Origin: Amaurobius ferox | Lineage: Eukaryota > Arthropoda > Arachnida > Araneae > Amaurobiidae | Reading direction: 5' to 3' | NCBI GenBank assembly: GCA_951213105.1 | Contig: OX578153.1 | Coordinates: 50,112,539 to 50,176,538 of the forward strand | Length of the DNA: 64,000 nucleotides | In this document: in pieces, positions 45,701-56,787 of the stretch | Layout of the letters: each line of letters begins with the position of its first letter | How positions within the stretch are numbered: position 1 is the stretch's first letter | Notes under the pieces: generated by a model | Seen by the model: only the letters and a program-made list of their open reading frames with translations | What the model was told of the DNA's origin: nothing | The model's database searches: none | Translations under genes and position numbers: made by a program

Positions 45701-48385
45701 ACAATGTATTCATAGCTGCATTTAATGGGAATCTGTTCAAAATTTTTCTATTGTTCATTTTCCTTCCTTTTAGGTTTTTTTTTCATATTATATAATTCTT
45801 GTTTGGTAACAATTTACTTTATAGATCACATGATTTAGCTATTTATTTACATTCGCATTTTTTGCTTCTTCTGGTCCGGCTGCTCTGTCCCTTACTCCTG
45901 TAGAGTGTAGTTTTTGTCTTCAAAATCAATTGAGACTTTTAATCAACTTTTTATGATATTATTAACGAACCGTTTTTAGTTCAGAATAATTTAGACAGCA
46001 GTTTGGACGATTTCCTATATTCTTTAAATTAAATTCTATAACTTCCAGAAATAAATACATATAGTATTTGTTTTAAAATATTTTATTTCAGTTGCAAGAT
46101 AATTATGCTTGTCTGAATTCTTTCATTTATTTCAAGAAAACGATCTTAAATTGTAAGTCGTATTAATTTTGCTAATTCACAATTAATTTTTCAACTAGCT
46201 GCTATCATATAAATTTTCTTGTTTGCGAAGAGATACGCAATGAAATTAGACAGCTTTACCTTTATTTGATAATTACCCAATTTAGACAATAGTGTATAAT
46301 TTAAAATACTTTGTGCGAATTTATCCTCGAAAAATATTGGTATTTAATTATAGCTATAATATTTGAAGCTGGAAGGGAGGGGGTGCCCTAACTCGCTCAT
46401 TGGAACAAAAACTATATTTGTTCTCCATAGGGTCTATAGTGGAAAACGAAATCCCGGACATTAATCCCTCCCTCTATCTCGTCTCACGCCCTTTTGGGGA
46501 TGCTTGTTATGCCTATGAAAAGCATTTTAATGAATCTGTTTAATCTCATGTGTATATGTAATAATAAATTCGAATTAAAATCACATAAGAAGAATTACAT
46601 CAATGAAAGCAATTCGTCATTCTTATTGAAGATATGTAGCTGTAAACTACTTTGCTCTTACTCCAGCCAATGGTGCAGTGATTACAATGTTAACGATTGA
46701 GACATGGGGTGAAAAGGTTAGGGAAATTGGGCTGATGCTTAGATCAGACTGCCTTGAGGAACTGAATACTTGCTCGTCGTTGATAATCTTTCGAGCATTA
46801 AATGTAAATACGTAATTTTCCTCCAAAAATCTTCTAATGCGAGATATAATTCATTTGGCAGTATGACCGCCATTGTCTTTGATGAAGTAAGTTTCTCTCC
46901 CTCTACTTTATCTGAACCTTCAACGTAAATTAAACAGGTATTGATTAAAAAAAACAAGTTGTTAAAGTATGAAGCTGCTAATTTAATTGGTATACCTAGG
47001 AATTAAAAGCCCCTGTGGCTATGTTCGCCTAGAAGTCGACCCCTTAGTACGAACTGACTGTTTGTATTTTTCAACTTCGAAGTCAACAAAAACCAACGCC
47101 CATTTCGTCTTTTTGCATTCGGGTTTTTCGGTTCTCTCGCACTAACGAAGGAGATCCACCGTATCCACAATAAAAAGCTGTAAGCTGCATTATTACCTTA
47201 TATATGCTTAAATACCTTGTTCAAGTTTCTTATGAAGCTTATATCTTCTAGGATTCCACAGCATTCACGGATAGATTTCGCGCGCTTTTTATACGTTTGT
47301 CAGAATAGAATTACTTACAATGACAGTAAAATAATCCTGTGCTCCAATGTTAAGAAACTCTACAGAGATAGTTATATTCACTCTTACAATGCAACCGGCA
47401 TCACAGTTCGTAATGAATGCTCACACCAAGGATCTTTAATATATGAGGTTGGTCACTCAGCCCAGCAACCAATAGTTCTGCACATAAGACCCAGTGATGT
47501 TAAAAAAAATTAGCTACTTCGTTGGAGAAAGATAACAGTCGCTGTTAACAAGTTCGGTTTCTCTTGAAAGCCCGAGAACAAAATGCGCTCGTTTTCTGTT
47601 CACATGTTGTCACACGCGCAAACCAAATACAAATAATAAAGTTAGTCATGCTCCGAGATGAGAACATACAACCCGCGTAGATTCACTATTCCCAAAGCAA
47701 TGTTATGCTCCCATTGCATATAACAACATCCGTTAACCTTACGCTCTGCAGAAATATTTAAATATCTAAGCAAATTTGACCAAAAATATTATAATTATGT
47801 AACAATTTAAAAATTTATTTCGGAAAGTTTATTACAGACACACAAACATAGTTTTATTAATTCAATAAATAAATTGATGTAAAGAATTAAAATTCGTACG
47901 ATTACCAAATGACCTTCAGAAAAGATCTAATAGTAAAAGTATTAAATTGACTTCACCCTGGAGTATCAATTATTATGTAGAGAAATTTTAGCGAATAAAT
48001 ACATGAAATAAGAATTGTGTGTCTTAATCAGAGTGCCCACCAGAAAGTTAAAAATTCGGTTGCACCAACATCTGAGTGAATGATAAAAACATTAGCGGAA
48101 AGGTGTAAAATCATATTTCATATTTATGGTTGTAATTGTAGGAGAGGTAAATAAAATTTAGGAATTGAAATACAATTTCGTATTCCATTTATATCGTTTG
48201 TGCAATTTCATACAAACATCTTAAATATGCACATTTTCCTACTAACTATTTGTCTTTCTAATAGCACTGAGTATATTTTAATTCTTAATATCTCAAATAT
48301 GCAAAATTTTATTCTTCGTTAGACTTTAATACTTTTTTCAACGAATATATATTAATAATTAAAAGGAATTGACCTTTTCGTATTA
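45700..48385. other. AT-rich stretch with no gene seen
   Basis: Frames of 66-98 codons (46494, 46739 minus, 47217) show no recognisable domain. A phrase near 47140-47195 (ACTAACGAAGGAGAT, GCTGTAAGCTGCATTAT) resembles 16520-16572 (ACTGACTAAGGAGAT, CTGTATGCTGCATTAT), hinting at one more dispersed repeat. Confidence 0.4.
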
Positions 48386-49054
48386 CAGTCGAACCTGCCT
48401 TAAACGGAATTCTGGGGGCCAGAAAATTTTTCTGTCTTAAAGAGGTTTCCGTTTCATGCATATCATTTCAATTAAAGCTAAGTTTAAAAGTTTAACTACA
48501 AATGCTGATAGTCCATATGTAATTGCTCACCTCAGATTTTGGAAATTCTGAATATTTTTTTTTAAATCTTAATATAAATATTTTGATCAGACTTTAAAAA
48601 TTCTGAAAAGTGTATTTAGATAAATCCTATTAATACTATATTATATCATAATAGCTAATTTAATCATTTTAAATATGTATATAAGTAAATATTTGCATAC
48701 TGCTATCACAGGAGCGTATGCAAATATAAATAAAGTGTACCCCATGTCATTAAAAGATCTAAAAACCTTTTAGAAAATCGTAGTATAATTTATTAGAAAA
48801 TTCTGTAAAAAATGGTTCTCATGGAAATAAATATCTAAAATATTTGGATGATTTTTTTATTATTTGTTCGTTAAAAAAGGTGTTTTTATTACAGAATATT
48901 TTAAATTGGCAGTTTGTTTCCGCATTGTGCAGGTTCCGTTTCACACAGGAAAAAATAACATGAATTTCTTATATTTTTGGACGGAGATAAAAATATTTTC
49001 CGCGTATTACAGTATTCCGTTTCCTACAGGTTCCATTTCAAACTGGCTCGACTG
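48386..49054. mobile_element. Pogo/Tigger-like MITE
   Basis: The left end CAGTCGAACCTGCCTTAAAC pairs imperfectly with the right end (reverse complement CAGTCGAGCCAGTTTGAAAT). CAGTCGAACCT is the characteristic start of pogo/Tigger terminal repeats. The phrase TTCCGTTTC/GAAACGGAA recurs several times near both ends (48440-48455, 48918-48940, 49015-49030). TA lies on the left flank only. The 669-bp element carries no transposase motif, so it is non-autonomous. Confidence 0.6.
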
Positions 49055-50960
49055 GATTTATAATCCAGAATGTGACAATGACTGTAAACCAGATATACAA
49101 CGGTCAATAAACTCTGTTAGAAATACTCTTAAAAATTAAATAGAGGACCATTTTGTAAATTGTAGGAAAAATGAATTTTGGCATTACTCATAAAATTTTA
49201 TATTTCATCTTTTAAGTACCCTATAAAAATTAGTTCTGATGAAAATAGCCACGTTTCCCCTTTCCGGGTGGCGGCATACCGGAACTGCCGTGGCCCAAAG
49301 GACGGAGTCCTTCGTTTCCGAACTGTTCCCAAAAGACGGTTAATTTTTTGCGCTAAGCCTAACTCGCAAAAAAAAATCATTCAAAATCACCTATTCAACA
49401 CAGAAATTTACTTTTTTCGGGAATAAAAGAAATATTTATTTTCTATTTGATGTATATTTTTCTTGCAAATCTCAATACAAAATACTCGTTAGTTGCTTCC
49501 ATTATTTTATCCGAAATAAACGAATAATTTCACTGCCACACATTCCTTTAAAACCCAAACTTAAAAAAAAATACTCTCTTATATTCCTATGATTCACCAA
49601 CTCAATCATTAAACTAAAATCAAAATAAGACCCGAAACTCAATTATAAAACTGCAGATGCTGCAAGAAGCGCTCTGTTTGTTTATATTACAAAACCATGT
49701 TTCACTGCTCCAGAGAGAGAAATAATTTATTGGATCCACCCTTAACCAAGGTCAAGTATCTGCAAAATACATTGGAGTTGTTTGCATGGGCATTTAACGC
49801 CATCTAGTAGACAAATAAATTCAAATGAAAACGTTCCGTATGAAAACGAGCTCACGTGACCGCCGACTTTTAGTGTAAATTTTTCCGAACGCGGGTGCGT
49901 GACCGTCGTACTTGAATGCAAGGTCGCAGCCGACGCAGGAGCGTCAACGGTCGCGAAAGAGTTAATACAGAAACTTGGATGTTATAACTAATTAACTTTT
50001 ATTAAAATGCTATTTTTCACTCACATGTTAATACTATGATATTATAATATTGCAAAGTTACTGTTTCCTGATACAGTATCTAGAAGGGAAAACACTGTAA
50101 CAGTCTTCTAACAAGAAATCGACAATTTCTGGAGCTATATCCGTCTATGTATGGCTATAAAGTGTGACACAAAATAAAAAAAATGCGTATGCTTGAATAA
50201 AATTAATTGCGAATTAATCTAAAACGCATTCGAGGGCTGAACGAAAATTAAGTGCCATCAAAGGATGGTTGTTTAGCGTTTTAGCAAGTATGCGCACTTT
50301 TTAGCATGGAAAATATCGCTCTTGTGCGAACTTTATAACTTAATGTAGCCTAACCACAGTCTTTGTGAAATTGGTTTAACTTCAAGGAAGAACTTAATTT
50401 TATGTTCTCCTGCAGAATATCTGCTCATACCAAGATTTCATACTGCCGTGATAATTATGTAAAATCGTGATTAAACCTAATTTCGAACCATGAAATAATT
50501 TCTAATTTGATTTCAATCACTTTTTGTTCGCTTGTGTTTAGCTTTGTCTGCTGAATGTTTTAAAATATCAATCATTCGCAATAGATAATTGATCCAGGCA
50601 AAAATATAAAATTTTAGGAAGGTTAGGCGTAAAATTTTAGGAAAGTTAGACAGCAAGCATGCAATTTCTCCACAGCTTGTGATAGAAATCGATTGCGAGG
50701 TCTAGTTTTACTTGAATAAGAAAGATGCTGAAGATGATGGCGATTTCCTCGTTTAGATAGGTGGTAACTTGTGTAATTTTCTCGTAAGTAATTCTTAATA
50801 TTGGTCTAATAAATAAAAATTGAGTGACATGTGAAACATAACGTTTTTCATGTCCATTCCAACTTTCATGTAATCGAATTTTTATCCGAGGTATAAACCG
50901 ATTTCGTATATGTATCTAATTTTTGTCCATATTATTTGAAAAACATGCATCTAAAACTAA
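49055..50960. other. Non-coding stretch with no gene seen
   Basis: A moderately GC-rich patch lies at 49850-49960 (GTCGCAGCCGACGCAGGAGC), and a short direct duplication TAAAATTTTAGGAA-GTTAG at 50606-50650. No coding region was supported. Confidence 0.45.
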
Positions 50961-50964
50961 AAAA

Positions 50965-51571
50965 AATCTGATGTGGGCAGCACATGACTTTCCCTGCAGA
51001 CTTATATGTACGTTCTCTTTATTTTAATTACATTTATTTCACTTTTATTGAATTTTCGTTCTCATTCGGTAACCGGGCTTATTTTCAAAGGTGGCGTAGG
51101 GAAAGTACGAAAAACTAAAATATCTCGAGAACGGCTAGTCCTAGTGTAATGGGGTTGGTCTTATTATTTTCGTCGTTAAACATTACGTATTAAACGGGCA
51201 TTTTATGGATATATCTGAGTATACCTAGTTCTTTAGTTTAGATTTTGAAGATTTTTGCGGGCCGTTTTGCAAAAAAAGGCAGGTTATTTTTTTCCGAATC
51301 GTACCAAAATCTAATCAGCACCAGAGTGACCTATACGTGACTCATTTACCGAATTTTGTGAAATTCGGTCCATTAGTTTTTCAGCTAGAGTGGATACAAG
51401 CTTTTGCGGGCCATTTCGCAAAAAAATGCGGGTTCTTTTATTCCGAATCGTACCCAAAACTAATCAGCACCAGCCCCGCCCACAAGTGACTTACCTACCA
51501 AATTTTGTGAAATTCGGTCCATTAGTTTTTTAGTTACAGTGGATACAAAATCTGCACAGACAGACAGACAC

Positions 51572-51602
<31 letters not shown>

Positions 51603-51767
51603 CACAGACAGACAGACAGACAGACACACGCACAGACGTCACGCTAAAAATGGTTTTTTCGTATTCTAGAGGTCTCGAAACGTGTAGATCCGTCGAAAAC
51701 TCGAGTTGTGATTTTCGGTATGATTCCAATACTTTCCCTATACATTACCATGTATTGCAGGGAAAGT
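50965..51767 (-). mobile_element. Alpha member of the ACTTTCC family, near-intact minus-strand copy
   Basis: Reversed right end: ATCTGATGTGGGCAGCACAT, then GACTTTCCCTGCAGACTTAT. Left hairpin (51731-51767): ACTTTCCCTATACATTACCA, then TGTATTGCAGGGAAAGT, in which the outer nine and inner six pairs are perfect. The interior shows the ACCTACCAAATTTTGTGAAATTC phrase in two rounds (51300-51420 and 51430-51540), showing an internal duplication of about 120 bp. It also shows the (CAGA)n tract at 51556-51630. No protein is encoded; frames over the CAGA tract are artefacts. Confidence 0.85.
51556..51630. repeat. (CAGA)n microsatellite inside the alpha element
   Basis: An interrupted CAGA/CACA run of about 75 bp occupies the position where other alpha copies carry GTCT or GT tracts. 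Confidence 0.9.
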
Positions 51768-52128
51768 AATTATTGAAAAGTAATAAAAAAAATGTGATTA
51801 TCTCCACGGAATTTATTGGAACTGTCTAAGGACATTGTTAGGAACGAAAGTCTTAACCTAGTGTTTGGTTCTCCATTGCTTATCTCTGCATTTGGTCTTG
51901 GGGCACCGATTTCAGGAAACATTGCAATAAGGCTTTTTTTTTCAAGAATCATACGACCAGCAAGTCGTAATCTTTTAATGGCATATGTCTGAATGTCAGT
52001 TTATACTTTATCACAGAGATTATTTTTCTTAATATCGATTTTATAATTTTTTTTTCTGAAAGTTATGAACGAAGACAGCTGGCATTCATTTAAAGTTTTG
52101 ATTTCAATGAGATCCACCGGACCTGATC

Positions 52129-52410
52129 GGGGCCTCCGCTCGAGAGAGGGCCGTGGCAGTCAAATTAGTGACGTCACGAAAAACGATCCACGGTTGGCGA
52201 AAAGATCCCGTTTGCTCAATTTTGGAGTTTAAACGGAGCCTCCGCTCCTCCGCTCTCCGAGAGAAAGAAAAAAAAAAGTACTAAAATATTTTTAAAATCT
52301 AGTTTTAAACTCGCAAACTGAGCGAACTGGATCGTTTCGCTAACCGTGGATCGTTTTTCGTGACGTCACTAATTTGACTGCCACGGCCCTCTCTCGGTCG
52401 GAGGCTCCGA
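52129..52410. mobile_element. Foldback/MITE with about 105-bp GC-rich inverted arms
   Basis: The left arm begins GGGGCCTCCGCTCGAGAGAG and includes GGCAGTCAAATTAGTGACGT, then CACGAAAAACGATCCACGG. The right arm is its reverse complement with few differences, so the 282-bp segment can form one long hairpin. Its GC content stands out from the surroundings. The centre holds GGAGCCTCCGCTCCTCCGCT and a poly-A run (52265-52275). No target duplication was confidently identified. Superfamily unassigned. Confidence 0.82.
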
Positions 52411-53600
52411 ATTGACCTTTACCGCAAGTAAATTAGATAGAACTTAAGCGAAGAACGAGCCTTGAGGCTCATAAACTTGATGATTTTTGTGAGTTGCAGA
52501 TAATGAAATTCTACTGAGACATTTTCCAGAAAATACCGCTTGACAAACACGTAATTTTCCTCTATAATAATAAAAGATAGCGATAATCCGATCATAGCGA
52601 GAATCCAACTGATGCAAAATACGAATTTGATTCTACTATAGAAGTCTCGAAATTTATCTTATCGATATTTAATTAATTCAATTTAGATTTTCTTTATTAA
52701 TGTTTAAGTGCCATTTTGACCAACTAATGTCTGACAAATTTCCTTTAACAGAAAGCGAAGAAGCCGATTTTTTTGGACCATATATATCTCTGAGTGATTG
52801 GCGATACAGTTAAATCTAAAAATAAAATCAGTGTGACTGGGGTTAAAATACTAAATTACTTTATCACATTCTTACAGCTATATATTACAATAAAAAAAAC
52901 CGCTTCTTGTGAGAATATAGCTTTCTAATCCTACCTTGAAGAAAACCTTTATAGAAAAATAGGTGATTACAACTGCTTCAAGGACGTTTTGAGCCCTCTT
53001 CCTCAGTCTGAAAACAGTGTACTACTACCAGACGCTAGGAAACAATAGTCGACAGAAACAAATAACAGCTTTGTATTTCTTTGTATATGTCAAGAGCACG
53101 TTGCTTTGACCTGAAGAGCTTAAAACGCCCTTGGAACTGTTAAAAACATTTAACATTTTCCTATACCTACTTTCTTGAAGAAAGTATTAGAGGGATATAT
53201 TATAGCTTTATGTTTTGTATTATCAGTGTACTATCCGCTTACTTCATCCGAATTGGGCCACAAACGACGACGTTTGATTGCAAAACGGTGAAACGCTTGT
53301 ATGTAACGTTTACAGTCATTCCACGGGGCGAGCGCGCGGCCGGGGTGCGCGATTAACGCATTCAGGAGTATAGCGCGAGATGTCGATGCAAAAATCTTGC
53401 AGATCTAAAACTTGAATGTTTCCCTACTTTTCACAAGGACAGTTTCTTATTATAGCTTAATATATATGGTAAATAAGATATATATAAGATAATCATAAAT
53501 ATAAGAAAAAATCACATATTGGGTTTTGTATCTAGTTAAGCAATGCAAATATAGTGGCACTTTCAATATAAAATTTTGTTTCATTCACGTCACCTTTATT
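52411..53600. other. Non-coding stretch with no gene seen
   Basis: A short GC-rich patch lies at 53320-53370 (GGGGCGAGCGCGCGGCCGGG). No coding region or RNA gene was supported. Confidence 0.45.
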
Positions 53601-53729
53601 ACTTTCCTTTTATACATAATGTATAAGGAAAGTATTATGACGGGGTCGAAAATTCGAATTCGAGTTTTCGACGGGAGACCAAGTTTCAAGCATCCCTGAT
53701 CACGAATCGAACATTTTTGGAGTGATGTT

Positions 53730-53775
<46 letters not shown>

Positions 53776-54562
53776 TATGTGCGTGTGTGTGTCAGTGAGC
53801 CTGTGGGGACGATAACTGACGAACGAATGGACCGATTGGAACGAAATTTGGTACAAAAATTACAATTCGTAAACACTGGAAGCCTATTGTTTTTATACGC
53901 AATCGAATGTTCAGAACACCCCCCTAAATTATCGAGTGAAATTTTGAAAAAAATCGTCAAAAAATCAAAACTTCTAATAAAGTTACGCAAATAGATTTTT
54001 CTTATGTAATTTTTCATTAGAAAACGATTGATATAAATTTTAGAACGCTGACATAAACCGTTCTCGAGATATTGTACATTTTTCAAATAAATTTATCAAA
54101 AAATCCCATAAATAGAAAAAATATATTAACCATTGAGAAACATGTTCACTTTTCATATGTAATATCATGCGATCAATTTGGTGACATCATTCTCGTGGAT
54201 CTAGCTCGTTCCATTCACGAGAAAAGATACTTTGAGAAATACTTTTGCATTTGAACGCCCATAGTCATTTATCTGCTATAAGAGTAACTTATTTCTCCGT
54301 CCATAACGCTTGGTGAGATTTTGGCGACGAATTTGGAGGAACGTCGTCAACTTGGCGACTTTTTGAAATTTTACCAAATTAACGAAAATCCCGCCATCTG
54401 GATAAAAATGATGCTAAATCTATGCAATGACGACTAATTGCCGAAAACTCAATATCTTGGAAAGAATATAAGTATCTACTATAAGAAATATCTATTTTTT
54501 TACTGTAAGAGTAGTAAATTCATTGCATTATATAAAGAAAGTCATGTGTTGCCCACATCAGA
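53601..54562 (+). mobile_element. Beta member of the ACTTTCC family, best-preserved copy
   Basis: The left hairpin (53601-53633) is ACTTTCCTTTTATACATAAT, then GTATAAGGAAAGT, with arms paired almost end to end. It is followed by TATGACGGGGTCGAAAATTC, GAGTTTTCGACGGGAGACCA, (GT)n at 53733-53771, GAACGAATGGACCGATTGGA, CGTTCTCGAGATATTGTACA and the gcc-aa block. The right end is AAAGTCATGTGTTGCCCACA and TCAGA. Two opposing frames (53700-54086 minus, 53779-53994 plus) are artefacts of the GT tract and a conserved non-coding block. Confidence 0.85.
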
Positions 54563-55171
54563 TTTTTTTATGATATACTGAAATATTGACAAATTCGCAA
54601 TTCCCTGTGAATGTATTATGTCAACAACCTAACTGAACGATGCCGAGCCTATGTACACTAGAGCTCATATAACATTGTTACAACGTATCCTCTGGAATAA
54701 ACAACTGTCAGATAGTGTGAAATAGGAATTAAATGCTTCAATAATTTCACAAGATAGCTGCTACTATTCTCGAAATACTGACACTCAGTTCAATTTAATT
54801 CACAATGCAGTCTCACAATTCAATGTAATTCATATCACGTCAACTGCTCCTCAACTACGCGATGAGCTCTTTTATATACTCTCTGTAGAAAGGTTTTACC
54901 AGAAAGGCTTTTCTCAAACATTTGAAATGTCGCAAAACGCCGGCAAATTGCCGACAAATTGTAAAATAGGGCAACTCTGAAACGACGGTTCTGTTATGGC
55001 AGCCATAAACTCACGCCATAGAGATGGCTGCCTCTAAAGATGACTCCTCCGTATAGTTTTCAAAAGTAGCTCCATCGAACGCATTTTACAGGTTCGAAAC
55101 AATATCTATCTATGTATCTACTATCTATCCATCTATATACGATCTTAGATTAGCTCGTATATATATATATA
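54563..55171. other. Left flank of the Penelope-like insertion
   Basis: Non-coding. It ends in a (CTAT)n-rich stretch (55105-55140) and a short TA run (55158-55170) that touches the retroelement junction. Confidence 0.6.
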
Positions 55172-56272
55172 GTAGATAAAGCTTCTAATAATTATGCCAT
55201 CATTTGTAAAAAATATTATGTTTCTCTGTTACAGAATTACTTAAAAGATAATCAAATTTTTAAACCCATTAATAATCAGTCTATCCAAATCAAAACTAAA
55301 ATGCTAAAATTATATACACAATTAAATATTAATTGTAAGTTTTTTAAATTTCCTTATGTTACTTTGGTTCCTAAATTCCACAAATCACCTCTCAGTTTTA
55401 GAACAGTCACTTGTGGACATAATACCTTTACCACTACAGCTAGTAAGTACTTGCTTAACTGTTTAAATCGAATTAATGAATCTCTTAAATTCAGGAATTC
55501 AGGATATTTCATTTTGAACAATAGTTTTGATTTAGTTAATCACCTTAGCAAGTTACCACAAATTCTTGGTTTCCAAACCTTTGATTTTAAAGACCTATTT
55601 AATAATATTGTCATTAAAGATTTACATAAAGTTATTATCTCTCTTTATCATGACTATATATCTTCCAATCATGATGCTTTTAATGTCAAAAATTTTCCTA
55701 TGCTCTTGCACTTTGTGTTATACAACAATTATATTATCCAAGGTGATAACATTTATTTACAAACATCTGGTGTACCACAAGGTGGCTGTAGTAGTAGTAT
55801 ACTCGCTAACTTATATCTTTATTATTATGAATGTCATTTTAACTCTAATTCATATATTATATATAGATATGTTGACGACTTAATTTGTATTATCATTGAT
55901 GATTCCTATCCCATTAATATTGATTTTTACCCGTCTAACCTAGAATTAATTCCTAATGAGCCTTGCGTTAGTCAAACTGTTAATTTTTTAGACCTCAATT
56001 TAGATACCCTCAATAATCATGTAATCACCAATCTATATGATAAAAAAGATTCTTACAACTTCACTATCATAAAGCTGCTATCATATCAATCTTGTAATTC
56101 TATTCAATTGTTTAGAAACATCATTTTAAACCAGCTATTTCGAATACATCGACTTTCTGATCCTCAGTTTCACTTTCTCCACATCAATAAACTTAAACGC
56201 ATTTGTCAAAACTACCTATATCCGGAAGTATTTGTAAATAATATTATTAATAATTTCAAATATACCACGTAA
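55172..56272 (+). pseudogene. Truncated reverse transcriptase of the Penelope-like element
   Basis: The copy enters the reading frame exactly at codon 488 of the full protein (VDKASNN) and stays open to the shared stop at 56272, giving the last 366 codons. The first ATG is at 55301 (323 residues), and from there the product is identical to the C-terminus of the full protein. It retains the RT fingers/palm motifs PKFHK, FDFKDLF, GVPQGG, YVDD and FLDL. It lacks the GIY-YIG endonuclease, the CxC segment and the N-terminal RT region, so it is not expected to act alone. The absence of any stop or frameshift indicates very recent formation. Confidence 0.92.
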
Positions 56273-56479
56273 TAATTTTACACATGCATTATTTATCTTT
56301 GATTGGTTAACTCATTTTTGAAAATTCACCCATTCTTATCACCTTACTTACCACTTGGCCTGAGTCTAATACTGTTTACTATTTTAGAATGTCTATTTTC
56401 CACTTGTCCTGAGTCCTATACTGTTTACTATTTTCGAAAGTCTCCATACTTATTATGTATCGTTCAATTGTATTCATTC

Positions 56480-56552
56480 CCACTCGCATTGACGAAGTGA
56501 GGTGAAATGCTCGCCCACTCGCATTGACGAAGTGAGGTGAAATGCTCAGTTA
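56480..56552 (+). repeat. 36-bp direct duplication in the element's 3' region
   Basis: CCCACTCGCATTGACGAAGT and GAGGTGAAATGCTC occur twice in succession. The same duplication is present in the downstream copy (60886-60958), so it belongs to the element. A second imperfect duplication (CCTGAGTC-ATACTGTTTACTATTTT) lies just upstream in both. Confidence 0.9.
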
Positions 56553-56655
56553 CTAGTTTATCTTACACGTGCTGCTATTATTTCACATTACAGTTCGTGG
56601 AGGTATTGTTTTTCAGCTTTTGTATAATTCAATTGATTTATTTTTCTAATTCCAC

Positions 56656-56720
56656 TAGCCAGTAGACAGCTCCAATGGTGTCTATAGTTAAATACTATCG
56701 CCATTGTCAGAAACTGGCTA
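56656..56720 (+). other. Conserved stem structure in 3' region, upstream copy
   Basis: TAGCCAGT at the left pairs with ACTGGCTA at the right (8 bp). Inside, CAATGG pairs with CCATTG, and ATAGT with ACTAT around a short AAT-type loop. The nested helices make a stable 65-nt element. It is identical in the downstream copy. Confidence 0.7.
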
Positions 56721-56745
56721 TTCTATCGGTTTTAATTCGAATTGT

Positions 56746-56787
56746 ATGGCTGTCCTGATGAGAATGCAATTTCGAACTGACCACCAT
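56746..56787 (+). ncRNA. Hammerhead-like core, upstream copy (degenerate)
   Basis: ATGGCTGTC, then the canonical hammerhead box CTGATGA, a short helix GAA...TTC around TGCAAT, then GAAC, then GACCACCAT. The flanks ATGGCTGTC and GACCACCAT pair at 7 of 9 positions. The second conserved box should read GAAA followed by a helix III and a UH cleavage site; here it is GAAC and no helix III is visible. It is therefore a hammerhead-like or decayed motif. Confidence 0.4.

Noticed and set aside
50965..51767. Helitron assignment for the alpha family
   Set aside because: There is a hairpin near one end, but no TC start and CTRR end could be placed convincingly and the hairpin is at the opposite side from expectation; left unassigned.
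55566..55883. Second-frame ORF inside the truncated RT copy (and its twin at 59972-60289)
   Set aside because: It is a shadow of the real RT frame, with identical occurrence in both copies.
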